The notes below the pieces were generated by a model. It saw nothing but the letters and a program-made list of their open reading frames with translations, did not search any database and was not told the DNA's origin. Of a stretch of 64,000 nucleotides of DNA, positions 22,782-33,775 are shown one piece after another (within the stretch, counting starts at the first letter, position 1; each line of letters opens with the position of its first letter). Location: NCBI GenBank assembly GCA_930367215.1, contig OV884056.1:44330308-44394307 (forward strand), read 5' to 3'. This DNA comes from Pollenia angustigena (taxonomy: Eukaryota; Arthropoda; Insecta; Diptera; Polleniidae). The position numbers and the translations under genes were made by a program.

Positions 22782-24440
22782 TGTGTCAGCGTGCCAGTTT
22801 ATGTTCTTTTGTATGTGAATTAACAAATTTGTCATATTAAACCAAAAAAAAAAAAAAATAACAAAAACAAAGAAAAAGTAAAATGTATTTTATTATCTTT
22901 TTTTTTGTTTGTTTTAATTCTTTAATAAATGGTTCCTTATGGAACGGAAATTATATGTTAAAATTATGAGGAATAATATTTTAAATCTAATGGGAAAATT
23001 TAAAATTATGTGTGTATGTAAATATGGTTGTAATTTAGTCTTAATACTGTCTCCACAGATTAATTCAAGAAAATAAATGGTTAGCAATAAAACATATTTG
23101 TGTTGTAAGAAGTTTAATATGGAGAAAGAATTTCTCTTTAAAAAACGTTTTATTTAAATTTTTAAATTTTTGCTAATTTTTGCTTTTAAATTTAATGCAA
23201 AATTCTAACTTAATTTGATATTTCTTTGTGGTGTTAATAAAAAATAAAATTGTGATCTATTCGTGGATTTTTTAAGAGTTTGAAAAGATTTGAATTTTTT
23301 TGTTCTTTTTTAGAAACAAAATTTGGATGGCTTTGAGTTTGAGTTTTAAATTGATTTTTATTTATGGACTAATTTTGTTTGCAAAAGTCCATCAACATTT
23401 AATATTCATTACATTATTTTTATAAAGAAATAAATTTTACAACATGACATTAATTAAAATTTATTGAAAATTTTTCATTCTTGACTGAAGCCGGGCTCGA
23501 ACCCAGGCGTTTTTGCGGACAGGTTACCCTTTCATGTTTCAATCGCAACCACTCGATGTCTTCAGAGGAATACGCCGTTTAACACTCACAGCCATCGACG
23601 ACTGCTGGCAGTCAATAGTCAAACATCAATCTTTAAACCAAATTGTATTTAACACTTGGTAGATCGAAATTTGCTTTTTTTATGATTTTCCATTTTAATT
23701 GATTTACATGTTCTTCCTTACTTATGTTTTTCATACTTTTTGTCAAAAGTTCTTCTTGAAGTCTTGTTTTAAGATAAAATTTATATTTAATGTCTAAATG
23801 AAATGCTTATCACATATTCCCTTAAAGTCCATAATAGCACTTGTCTACATATTTGGAAAAAAAAATTGACTGCAGAAACGAAGCATGTTTTTAACTTATC
23901 TGGGTGCGCTGAATTCGAGTCTGACATAAAAATTGGGCTATCACGTCTTGTTAATTTTTTATCGCATGCTGGCAATAGTGTCAGCAGTCAATACTGACAC
24001 TACCATTTCACAATTAGTTATTCGACAGAAGCCCAAATTCATTCTAAATCTTCATAATAATGCGTGATTTTTTAAGAGCTATAGAAAAATGCATGAATTC
24101 TTTATTTGAATCGATAGTACGGTCCATATGATTTAATGTTTGAAGATTATTTCATGCAAATGTTTACCGTGACTGCGTCTCAAATGGTCCATCCGCTTAG
24201 TCCAATTTTGGCATACTCTTTCCAACATTTCGGCCGGTATCTCATGAATAAATGCTTCAATGTTGTCTTCCAATGCGTCAATTGAAGCGGGCATGTGTGT
24301 ATAGACATGAGCTTTAACATAGCCCCACAAAAAATATTCTAAAGGCGTTAAATCGCACGATCTAGGCGGCTAATTGACCGGTTCCGTACGTGAAATAAAA
24401 TGTTCACCGAACTCGCCTCTCAATAAGTCCATTGTTAAGC
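22476..24440. repeat. ~2.9-kb tandem duplication, unit 1 spacer plus mariner 3' half
   Basis: The sequence reappears at 25,380-27,343. From 22,921 to 24,440 the two appear essentially identical at a constant offset of 2,903 bp. Before that the offset varies (about 2,906 at 22,681) because of microsatellite length changes: the GT run at 22,744-22,780 is long here and short at 25,650. Contents are a GT microsatellite, A/T runs, the SINE-like repeat at 23,391-23,636 and the 3' part of a mariner. The small frames 23,787-23,975 and 23,803-23,997 are identical in both units and have no recognised product. Confidence 0.9.
23391..23636 (-). repeat. SINE-like repeat with tRNA-like head, copy 1
   Basis: On the minus strand a box A-like ATCGAGTGGTTGCGAT (23,541-23,556) is followed ~50 bp later by a good box B, GGGTTCGAGCCC (23,493-23,504), the internal RNA polymerase III promoter arrangement. 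The head most resembles a tRNA-Ser-like molecule. An AT-rich body follows towards lower coordinates (TAATGTCATGTTGTAAAATT). Copies occur at 26,294-26,539 (part of the large duplication) and, diverged, at 33,776-34,105. It cannot fold into an intact tRNA. Confidence 0.55.
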
Positions 24441-25117
24441 GTGTTGTTTTTTTTTTTTTTTTAATTTTGTAATTCCCTATGCTAATCCCCGCGAAGCTTG
24501 ACGCTTGTCTGCAGGAAAGAAACCAGAGTCTCTGGCGGGAATCGAACCCGCAACCCCGGGGTTGATAGACTAGCTCACTACTAGCTAGCCTACCGGGGCA
24601 CTGTGTGTGGCATGTGGCACCGTCTTGTTGAAACCACATGTCATGCAAGTCAAGCTCCTGCATTTTGGGCAAAAATAAGTTGAATATCATCTCACGGTAG
24701 CGCTCACCATGCACAGTTACGTTGCGATTGGCATAATCTTTGAAGAAGTACGGTCCAATGATGCCACCAGCCCGTAAACCGCACCAAACTGTGACTTGTT
24801 CTGGATGCATTGGTAGCTCTTGCAATGCTTCTGGCTGATCTTTACTCCAAAGTCGACAATTCTGCTTATTAACGTACCCATTGAGCCAAAAATGAGCTAC
24901 GTTGCTGAACACAAGAAGCGCGCGCTGAACTTTCTTAACAGAGCACGCATTTTGATAATAAAATTCAATAATTTGCAAGCGTTGTTCGTTTGTAAGACGA
25001 TTCATGGTTAAATTATAGACCAACCTGAAGATGTTTGACAGTGAAACAAAACACGAAACGTGCGTCAGCTGTTTAAACCAGTGTTGCCAAAAAGATAATA
25101 GCTAAAAAATCACCCGA
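24060..25117 (-). mobile_element. DD41D mariner family B, copy 2 (hybrid, SINE-interrupted)
   Basis: Both ends are present: ATGCGTGATTTTTTAAGAGC at 24,060 and rc TCGGGTGATTTTTTAGCTAT at 25,117, each bordered by TA (24,058-24,059; 25,118-25,119). The frame at 24,370-25,023 encodes an N-terminus MNRLTNEQRLQIIEFYYQNA, a deletion junction KKVQRALLVFSNVAHF (the first catalytic Asp is replaced by Asn), then VTVWCGL and WFQQDGATCHT. It next runs through an inserted SINE and resumes at TMDLLRGEFGEHF. Its left half (24,060-24,440) is identical to copy 3. Its right half shares copy 1's deletion. It therefore looks like a recombinant. Not functional. Confidence 0.9.
24447..24602 (-). repeat. tRNA-derived SINE inserted in mariner copy 2
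   Basis: In reverse complement the insert starts AGTGCCCCGGTAGGCTAGC, contains a box A-like TAGCTAGTAGTG and a box B GGTTCGATTCC (plus-strand 24,537-24,548), then a tRNA-unrelated body, and ends in a run of ~20 A. That is a typical tRNA-headed SINE of ~155 bp. Comparison with mariner copies 1 and 3 shows a clean insertion between the CHT and TMDLL codons. A TSD of about GTGTG is likely but ambiguous. The insert happens to keep the mariner frame open. Confidence 0.8.
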
Positions 25118-27343
25118 TATACTTAAATAAAAAAATTTCCAATTTCATTTTGAATTTTCCCATTTTCATTTGGAATTTTCTTAATTTCAAATTAAAACTT
25201 CATAATTTTATTTGAAATTTTCTCAATTTCAAATTAAAATTTTCTCAATTTCAAATTGAAATTCCAAATTTCATTTGGAATTTTCTCAATTTCAATTGGA
25301 ATTTTCGCAATTTCAAATTGAAATTCTGATTTTCATTTGGATTTTTCTCAATTTCATGTGGAATTTTCTCATTTTCAATAAAAAATGGTGTAGTTTCTTC
25401 TCATAGAAGCGAATGTGGAATGTGTATATTATCTTGTATACGAAAGAGCCGAGGCCTTCTGTGAGGCTTTATTTAACGGTTAGATAAGAATATAGTGATT
25501 GCTTAAAAAAATTTAAGCCAGCCTTTTAAAAGGCCTGAAGTAAGAAGGTCTGCTGAGTTTTCCCGCTAGGCATATGTGTGTGTTTTTTAATACTTCAGAG
25601 AAATAAAATTATTAAGACAAATCATAAAAATGTCAAAATTATGGAATTGTTTGTGTGTGTGAGTGTGTCAGCGTGCCTGTTTATTTTCTTTTGTATGTGA
25701 ATTAACAAATTTGTCATGTTTCTTTTCCTTTTGTATATTAAACCAAAAAAAAAAAAAAAACAAAGAAAAAGTAAAATGTATTTTATTATCTTTTTTTTTT
25801 TTTTTTTTTGTTTGTTTTAATTCTTTAATAAATGGTTCCTTATGGAACGGAAATTATATGTTAAAATTATGAGGAATAATATTTTAAATCTAATGGGAAA
25901 ATTTAAAATTATGTGTGTATGTAAATATGGTTGTAATTTAGTCTTAATACTGTCTCCACAGATTAATTCAAGAAAATAAATGGTTAGCAATAAAACATAT
26001 TTGTGTTGTAAGAAGTTTAATATGGAGAAAGAATTTCTCTTTAAAAAACGTTTTATTTAAATTTTTAAATTTTTGCTAATTTTTGCTTTTAAATTTAATG
26101 CAAAATTCTAACTTAATTTGATATTTCTTTGTGGTGTTAATAAAAAATAAAATTGTGATCTATTCGTGGATTTTTTAAGAGTTTGAAAAGATTTGAATTT
26201 TTTTGTTCTTTTTTAGAAACAAAATTTGGATGGCTTTGAGTTTGAGTTTTAAATTGATTTTTATTTATGGACTAATTTTGTTTGCAAAAGTCCATCAACA
26301 TTTAATATTCATTACATTATTTTTATAAAGAAATAAATTTTACAACATGACATTAATTAAAATTTATTGAAAATTTTTCATTCTTGACTGAAGCCGGGCT
26401 CGAACCCAGGCGTTTTTGCGGACAGGTTACCCTTTCATGTTTCAATCGCAACCACTCGATGTCTTCAGAGGAATACGCCGTTTAACACTCACAGCCATCG
26501 ACGACTGCTGGCAGTCAATAGTCAAACATCAATCTTTAAACCAAATTGTATTTAACACTTGGTAGATCGAAATTTGCTTTTTTTATGATTTTCCATTTTA
26601 ATTGATTTACATGTTCTTCCTTACTTATGTTTTTCATACTTTTTGTCAAAAGTTCTTCTTGAAGTCTTGTTTTAAGATAAAATTTATATTTAATGTCTAA
26701 ATGAAATGCTTATCACATATTCCCTTAAAGTCCATAATAGCACTTGTCTACATATTTGGAAAAAAAAATTGACTGCAGAAACGAAGCATGTTTTTAACTT
26801 ATCTGGGTGCGCTGAATTCGAGTCTGACATAAAAATTGGGCTATCACGTCTTGTTAATTTTTTATCGCATGCTGGCAATAGTGTCAGCAGTCAATACTGA
26901 CACTACCATTTCACAATTAGTTATTCGACAGAAGCCCAAATTCATTCTAAATCTTCATAATAATGCGTGATTTTTTAAGAGCTATAGAAAAATGCATGAA
27001 TTCTTTATTTGAATCGATAGTACGGTCCATATGATTTAATGTTTGAAGATTATTTCATGCAAATGTTTACCGTGACTGCGTCTCAAATGGTCCATCCGCT
27101 TAGTCCAATTTTGGCATACTCTTTCCAACATTTCGGCCGGTATCTCATGAATAAATGCTTCAATGTTGTCTTCCAATGCGTCAATTGAAGCGGGCATGTG
27201 TGTATAGACATGAGCTTTAACATAGCCCCACAAAAAATATTCTAAAGGCGTTAAATCGCACGATCTAGGCGGCTAATTGACCGGTTCCGTACGTGAAATA
27301 AAATGTTCACCGAACTCGCCTCTCAATAAGTCCATTGTTAAGC
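25118..27343. repeat. ~2.9-kb tandem duplication, unit 2
   Basis: Second copy of the spacer and mariner 3' half. It begins with the same TATACTTAAATAAAAAAATT that follows mariner copy 1 and ends at the divergence point inside mariner copy 3. It includes the SINE-like repeat at 26,294-26,539. The GT microsatellite at about 25,648-25,668 is shorter and the T-run at 25,791-25,809 longer than in unit 1. The near absence of substitutions points to a recent event or to a duplicated-haplotype assembly error. Confidence 0.85.
26294..26539 (-). repeat. SINE-like repeat with tRNA-like head, copy 2
   Basis: Identical in content to 23,391-23,636 at an offset of 2,903 bp, so it arose with the large duplication and not by a separate insertion. 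Box A-like and box B elements are intact as in copy 1. Confidence 0.55.
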
Positions 27344-28101
27344 GTGCTGTGTGGCATGTGGCATGTGGCACCGTCTTGTTGAAACCACATGTCATGAACG
27401 TCAAGCTCTTGCATTTTGGGCAAAAAAAAGTTGGATATCATCTCACGGTAGCGCTCACCATTCACAGTTACGTTACGATTTGCATCATCTTTGAAGAAGT
27501 ACGGTCCAGTGATGCCACCACTCCAAAATCGACAACTCTGCTTATTAACGTACCCATTGAGCCAAAAATGAGCTTCGTTGTTGTTCTACGTTGCGGTAGG
27601 TCCTTCGGCTTTAATTCTTGCACCAGCTATATTTTGAAAGGCTTCACACCTTAATCCTTCCGCAAAATTTTCTACGTTGTTGAGTAACAGAAGCCCAATT
27701 GCTGCGAACGGCGACGAATCGATAATTGATGGTCATCATCAACACTGGCCGATACAGCTGCGATATTTTCTTCACTTTGCACTCTACGTAAGCGTGTTGG
27801 TGGTTAAATGTCCAACAATGTAAATTTGGTGCGAAATTTAGCCACAAAAGCCCGAATAGCCGCTTCAGTGGGTCGATTAAACTGACCATAAAATGGAAGA
27901 AGCGCGCGATGAACTTTCTTAACAGAGCACGCATTTTGATAATAAAATTCAATAATTTGCAAGCGTTGTTCATTTGTAAGACGATTCATGGTTAAATTAT
28001 AGACCAAACTGAAGATGTTTGACAGTGAAACAAAACACGAAACGTGCGTCAGCTGTTTAAACCAGTGTTGCCAAAAATATAATATCTAAAAAATCACCCG
28101 A
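26963..28101 (-). mobile_element. DD41D mariner family B, copy 3 (most complete N-terminal half)
   Basis: TIR-bounded (ATGCGTGATTTTTTAAGAGC at 26,963; rc TCGGGTGATTTTTTAGATAT at 28,101) with TA on both sides. Unlike copies 1, 2 and 4, it keeps the N-terminal region after KKVHRALL: PFYGQFNRPTEAAIRAFV, AKFRTKFTLLDI, RLRRV, then SIRRRSQQLG. These correspond to helix-turn-helix DNA-binding and linker parts. It lacks roughly 90 bp before the HFWLNGYVNK stretch (first catalytic Asp lost) and the EALQELPMHPEKVTVWCGL region is also shortened. The 3' half retains FLWGYVKAHVYTH and MDHLRRSHGKHLHEIIFKH. Non-functional. Confidence 0.9.
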
Positions 28102-28199
28102 TAGTAGCATTTAAGCATGTCAGGGAAGTCGTGCGCTACTGATTAAAGTTATGTTTGCTTTGTGTGTGGTGAATTTTAGGTTGGAAAAAAATGATATGC

Positions 28200-28496
28200 A
28201 ATATCAGAATCAATAAAATAAGCATTTTTTGGTTTTGCAGTCGAAACTTGAACAAACCGTGGACACCGACAATGTTTTGCATTTTCTTCATTCGTATTTA
28301 GAATTTTTCCAAAAACCACCACTAGGTATAGTGTGCGCGAACAAGGGGAGCGTGCTCACCAAGATTTAATGAAAATTGAGAGAAACTATCAAGGATTTTG
28401 GGACAACGCATGCTGGGAGACTATTCCTTGACTCTAATACGTGAAACCATACCAACAAAATACAAAGGACGTTCAAATAACGCCATTCACTTTTGA
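28200..28496 (+). pseudogene. C-terminal relic of a widespread arthropod TE-associated protein of unknown function
   Basis: The plus strand reads HSYLEFFQKPP (about 28,288-28,320), REQGERAHQDLMKIERNYQG (about 28,336-28,395), FWDNA, and after one frameshift LGDYSLTLIRETIPTKYKG, RSNNAIHF and a stop at about 28,494-28,496. The EQGERxHQD...YQGxWD...DYxxxLxRE pattern is one I recall from many uncharacterised arthropod proteins linked to repetitive DNA; I do not know its biochemical role. Only the last ~100 residues remain. It lies directly after mariner copy 3 and has no visible ends. Confidence 0.5.
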
Positions 28497-28829
28497 AAAT
28501 TCATTGATTTTTAAATTAACTAATGATTAGTTGTATCTCGAAAACCTGACGTGATAGAGAAAAACCAATTACAGATTCGAATTCAGCCCATCAAATGACC
28601 GTAGGAAAGATATTTGGTTGCTCCACTCCAAAACCTTGTTGGCTAGTGTAATTTATAATTATTAAACGCCATTTTGCAAATTTAGTTGTTGTTCGCATTT
28701 TGTGGTCTCATATATATTTTTGATAAAACTGAATTTTTCGAGGAACATGCAATTTGACTTACGATTATGTCGCGGAAACCAATTGGAATTTTGTTTTCCT
28801 GTCTTCGGCACATTTGTAGCACTCACAGC

Positions 28830-30000
28830 CAGGGATGGCTTGTAAATGCATTGTTTGTTACCCAGTGGATACGATTCACCTGGAGAAGGCCTACTTGGTA
28901 AGTATCCGGGGGCCTAAGATATCAGTTCGATGTGTCTAACAAACCATCAGATCAGTATAAAGTGCCTTTGTTCCGCCTCCTCGTGGCGGCCTCCGGTAAC
29001 AACAGGATATTTCCAGTTGGCTAAGGAAGAGGATTAAAATATTATGAAACTATACTATTCTCCTCAGGGAGGATAGAAAAATACTTGGAGGAATGCATTT
29101 TACCTCTTTGTTATAATAGCGAATAATTAGATAAAAATGTCCTAGTACTTATTAAATATTAAGATGGATCCCCTCTTAGTAATGTGGTGCATGGCCTATA
29201 TGCAGGAAAATGGTCACGCCTGGGTTCCGCAAGGAACCAAAAGGTGGCCTATATCAAAATACGCAGTAAAGTCTTTAGGGATGAATCCACCCTTTCATAA
29301 CTGCCAATTGATGAGAGCAACCAATAAAGCGAAACATATATATAAATCTTCTTCCTTATATAAATCAAATGAATTTGGGGATAATTAAATGAACTATGTA
29401 TTGGTGACAGTACGCTTATCATAGAGAAGCCGCTTGGAGATTTCAGAAGAAAAATATTTCTTCCCTACAGTAGAATCGTTACCATGGAGTCTTTTGGGAC
29501 TAAGAAATGGTAGTGGCTCGATGGGCATGGCCGGACTAGGTCTGTCGTGTTCATATCTTCATTCGGAAGCACTGTGGCTGATGCAGGCCACTAGGATGCC
29601 AGAACATCTGAAACGACAGGGCTCTTGAAGTTAAAGGATTTCTTGAGTCTGGGGTGTTTACCTATGCACCCTTGCAAATTGTTATTTTAGATGCCACGGG
29701 AAGTCATACAGCCCCGGACCCCACTTGCAGGGTACACGTGGTGGCTGCTGGTGCTTTGATCCTAGGATCGTTGTGGCTCTCTTTTTTTTTAAACTGCTTG
29801 GATGACCCTATGCAGCGGAGATCTAGATAGCTCCAATTCCTAAACAAGGGGAGGTTTTAAGATTCTGGTCTTATACCTAAATTGTTACCTGTGTGTGATG
29901 GAATGATCCTCCACACACAGGGGCATTTGGTAAATGAATCACCACGTGGTTGAGATCCACCGTGAGATTGAACTTAAAAGAGGTACTCACGTAAAAGCTA
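28830..30000. repeat. Unclassified interspersed repeat E, copy 1
   Basis: Moderately GC-rich sequence whose right part (about 29,730-30,000) matches 51,290-51,560 in order: TAGATAGCTCCAATTCCTAA, GGTCTTATACCTAAATTGTT, ACCTGTGTGTGATGG, GGGGCATTTGGTAAATG, CACGTGGTTGAGATCCACCG, GTACTCACGTAAA. Two open frames (29,164-29,388 and 29,434-29,628) have no recognisable domain. It could be the 3' region of a non-LTR element, but I see no RT. Ends are approximate. Confidence 0.5.
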
Positions 30001-30587
30001 AGCCATTTGGCAAGTATCCATGTTAATACAACAAGCTAAAAGTCTACATTTATATTAATCGGTAAATTAAGTTAAAAAATAATTTTTTTAATCTACTTCT
30101 AACACTTAATACATATCGTATTAAAAATTCAGTAGAAGATTAAAACAAATATATTTCCCACTATTTCAGTTTATCTTTAAAATTTAGAAATTTATCGAAA
30201 AATAATATTGATTTTGTTTATGTTTTTTTTTATAACTTACAAGAAAACAGGAGAATATTTTGAATTTCGTCTTACCTGAAATAATAATAAAAAAGAAAAT
30301 CATTATAATTAAATAAAAAAATAAAGTTTAGTAACACTTGTAAAATTGTAAAATTAAGTACTATGGTACTATTTTCAGGACTTTTTCCTTTCAAAAATAC
30401 CACGGTACCCCCACGTCCGTTTAAATACTCTTTCCTTGTTATGCTTCTTCGTTAAGAAATTAAGCGTTGGTATTGTTTTTAACATTGACAACCAGGGCTG
30501 TGGAGTCGTCAACAAAAAGTACTTACTCCGACTCCAACCGCTAAAATTCCAACTCCGACTCCTAATTTAACCTAAATGCTTAAAGTA

Positions 30588-31482
30588 AAGGGTGGTTAAA
30601 TTGTAAGGGCCGATGTTGAATGTGAACCACACCTAAGCGCCAAGTTTTTTCCGAATTTTATTTGACATTTCTCTATTTCAGACTTACTCAATCCAACAAC
30701 GTGTTAAAGTTATCCAGACTTATTATGAAAATGGGCGTTCAAATCAAAAAAAAATCATCTTCAGTGATGAGGCACATTTTCACCTCAGTGGATTCGTCAA
30801 TAAACAGAATTGCCGCATTTGGGCGAATGAGAATCCAAGAGTGATTGTCGAAAAACCAATGCACCCACAAAGAGTGACTGTTTGGTGCGGTTTATGGGCT
30901 GGCGGCATCATCGGGCCGTATTTTTTCCAAAATGAGGCCGGTCAGGCAGTTACTGTGAATGGTGTTCGCTATAGTGAGATGATAACGAACTTTTTATGGC
31001 CCGAATTGGAAGATATGGATGTGGACGATATGTGGTTTCAGCAGGAAGGTGCCACTTGCCACACAGCTAACGAAACAATGGCTCTTTTGCGCAACAAATT
31101 CAATGGCCGTGTTATCTCACGTAATGGCGATGTCAATTGGCCGCCAAGATCATGTGATTTGACACCGTTGGACTTTTTTCTTTGGGGTTATTTGAAAGAA
31201 AAGGTGTACGTCGATAAGCCAGCAACAATTCAAGAGCTAAAGGATGAGATAATTCGGCACATTAACGGCATAGAACCTCAATTATGCCTCAGGGTCATCG
31301 AAAATTTGGACCATCGGATGGAGGTGTGCCGCCGTGGTCGCGGCGCCCATTTCGCCGATATTTTGTTCCATACATAATTGAGTAATACCAATATATCATA
31401 ATAAAATAAAATTACAATAATTTCCTAAATAGTTTGTGTTTTATTCAAAATCAACATCGGCCCTTTAAATTGAACCACCCTT
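30588..31482 (+). mobile_element. DD41D mariner family A, copy 1
   Basis: TIRs AAGGGTGGTTAAATTGTAAG (30,588) and rc AAGGGTGGTTCAATTTAAAG (31,482) are bordered by TA at 30,586-30,587 and 31,483-31,484. The element lies inside a hAT MITE. At 895 bp it is shorter than an intact mariner (about 1.2-1.3 kb) because of one internal deletion in the transposase gene. Both ends and the rest of the frame are well preserved, which suggests a fairly young insertion. Confidence 0.95.
30682..31377 (+). pseudogene. Mariner (DD41D) transposase, internally deleted but open frame
   Basis: One frame is open from at least 30,649 to the stop at 31,375-31,377. It starts TYSIQQRVKVIQTYYENGRS, then jumps directly from SNQ to KKIIFSDEAHF. 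About 110 residues, including most of the helix-turn-helix DNA-binding part, are missing. First catalytic Asp: FSDEAHF near 30,757. Second: WFQQEGATCH at about 31,035, where Asp is replaced by Glu. Third: LTPLDFFLWGY at about 31,170. Forty-one residues separate the second and third sites, the DD41D (rosa-type) spacing. The ATG seen in the 45-kb relative is absent here. Catalytic loss plus the deletion make activity very unlikely. Confidence 0.9.
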
Positions 31483-32092
31483 TATATAAGACTGGTCCTT
31501 ATTTCACTTTTAACTCTTTAACTCTGTAGTACCTTTTAAATGGTTAAATATGGCAAGAAAAGGATTCACAAAAAACTTCGAATCGATATTTTAAATATTG
31601 CATCGCCAATTTCGAAGTATATTCATTTTGGAAATTATTAGAATATTTGTCTAAATTTTTTATGCCGAAAAATTTTAGAGTCGGAATCACGAATTTTTTG
31701 TGGGTCGAAGTACAAAAACCTCAACTCTGACTCTACAACACCGACTCCACAGCCTTCTTGACAACATTGCCTAGTCAAAATTTATTCTTATCAAAAGTAT
31801 AGATGCTTGTTGGTATATTTTATTTAAAAAAATAAACAAAAATTATGTATTTAATGTTTTTATTTCTAAATTTTTTTTCCAAAAAAATATGTTTGAAAAA
31901 AGTACCGAAATGTTGAGAAAAGTACTCTTTTGCTTGGTGATCATTACCATCTAAATTTGTAATTTTCCATCACTGATACGTATGCTAAATAAAAATAATT
32001 CTTTTAACTCATACACACCACAGTGTTGTAAAATGAACATAATGCTAACACAGCACAGCATAATGGAGCTTTTTTTAAATATTTCTGATATA

Positions 32093-33000
32093 TCGGGTGA
32101 TTTTTAAGCTATTATCTTTTTTGGAAACACTGGTTTAAACAGCTGACGCACGTTTCGTGTTTTGTTTCACTGTCAAACATCTTCAGTTTGGTCTATAATG
32201 TAACCATGAATCGTCTTACAAACGAACAACGCTTGCAAATTATTGAATTTTATTATCAAAATGCGTGCTCTGTTAAGAAGGTCATCGCGCGCTTCTTGTG
32301 TTCAGAGACGAAGCTCTTTTTTTCTCAATGGGTACGTTAATAAGCAGAAACGTTTTAGAGAGAAGATCAGCCAGAAGCATTGCAAGAGCTACCAATGCAT
32401 CCAGAAAAAGTCACAGTTTGGTGCGGTTTATGGGCTGGTGGCATCATTGGACCGTACTTCTTCAGAGATGATGCAAATCGTAACGTAACTGTGAATGGTG
32501 AGCGCTACCGTGAGATGATATCCAACTTTTTTTTGCCCAAAATGCAAGAGCTTGACTTGCATGACATGTGGTTTCAACAAGACGGTGCCACACAGCACTC
32601 TTAACAATGGACTTATTGAGAGGCGAGTTCGGTGAACATTTTATTTCACGTTCGGGACCGGTCAATTGGCCGCCTAGATCATGCGATTTAACGCCTTTAG
32701 ACTATTTTTTGTGGAACTATGTTAAAGCTCATGTCTATACACACATGCCCGCTTCAATTGACGCATTGGAATAGAACATTGAAGCATTTATTCATGAGAA
32801 TGTTGGAAGGAGTATGCCAAAATTGGAGTAAGCGGATGGACCATTTGAGCCGCAGTCACGGTCAACATTTTCATGAAATAATCTTTAAACATTAAATAAT
32901 ATGGACCGTTCTATCGATTCAAATAAAGATTTCATGCATTTGTCTGAATTTTATGTGTTTTTTTTTTGAACTTTCCTATAGCTCTTAAAAAATCACCCAT
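32093..33000 (+). mobile_element. DD41D mariner family B, copy 4 (plus strand)
   Basis: TIRs TCGGGTGATTTTTAAGCTAT (32,093) and rc ATGGGTGATTTTTTAAGAGC (33,000) with TA at 32,091-32,092 and 33,001-33,002. The transposase starts MNRLTNEQRLQIIEFYYQNA at about 32,205 and shows the same KK(V)..RA.. to SETKL deletion junction as copies 1 and 2. After frameshifts come VTVWCGLWAGGIIGPYFF, WFQQDGAT then QHS and a stop, LLRGEFGEHF, and DYFLWNYVKAHVY. The polyadenylation-type AATAAA lies near the 3' end (32,921). Dead copy. Confidence 0.9.
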
Positions 33001-33002
33001 TA

Positions 33003-33775
33003 GAATTTGAAATAAAAAAACCTCTACACAGATGAACGAATTAATATTAGAGAAAAAAAACAAATACTGCAGTATGTTAAAAATAATAAGTAGATTTTCA
33101 AATAGTCGTTCTAAACAATTATTTTCAAATATTAAATTTTTTTTTATATTAAATTTTGTCTGTGTACGTGTGTGTTTGTGTCTAAATTTATATTTATGTT
33201 TGTCTCAATATCTGCTGGTATGTATTTTTTTTTTAATATTTTTCAATGATTTTGCTGCAAATTGGATTTCAATTTGACACATATTTCTTTACTGCAATAA
33301 CAATCTTTTCAATTTTTTTTTCTTAAAATTTTTTCGTTCATTGCTGGTTTTTATACTGTTGCTGTGGTTGTTGCTGCTGCTGCTGCTGTAGCAACAGCAA
33401 ACTTCTTAGCAATTCTCTCTAGAAGATCGAAACAATCAAGTTGTGCTTGACATGCATGTAAAAGGAAACACAAAATTTCATTCATTCATTGATTCATTCT
33501 TTTAGTCATTCCTACTTACAATCATTCATACATTCGTTTAAACAAAAACGTGCCTACCAAAAAGGAAAAACACACACACAAACAAACTTACTCACACAGA
33601 ATTCGAAACAAAAAAAAAACCCAGAGTAGTTGCTCAATAACCCACTGAATTTGCAGAGCTTTTTTAAAAATTCGACATACTACAGTGATTGTAAGTATTT
33701 AAGGGAAAATTGTGCTGGTCTGGTAGAGAGCAGAGTTTTAAAGGAATTGAAAATATAATCCAAATTTTGATATTC
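33003..33775. other. Simple-sequence stretch without gene
   Basis: Contains a GCT/TGC trinucleotide tract at 33,366-33,398, CA-rich words at 33,571-33,600 and T-rich runs. No transposon termini or domains are seen. Confidence 0.45.

Larger units (their letters stand above)
30493..31757. mobile_element. hAT MITE (CAGGGCTGTGGAGTCG type) with perfect TSD, split by a mariner
   Basis: The left end CAGGGCTGTGGAGTCGTCAA and the right end (rc GAAGGCTGTGGAGTCGGTGT) are flanked by TTGACAAC at 30,485-30,492 and 31,758-31,765. ACTCCGACTC-type motifs repeat near both ends. Without the 895-bp mariner the element is ~370 bp and encodes nothing. A decayed relative is seen at about 50,945-51,020. Confidence 0.85.

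Noticed and set aside
24535..24602. tRNA gene (good box B, GGTTCGATTCC)
   Set aside because: No intact acceptor stem or anticodon arm fits, and the segment continues into a SINE body with poly(A).
24370..25023. 217-codon minus-strand open frame as a host gene
   Set aside because: It is a mariner transposase with an internal deletion and a tRNA-derived SINE read through in frame; the flanking copies prove it.
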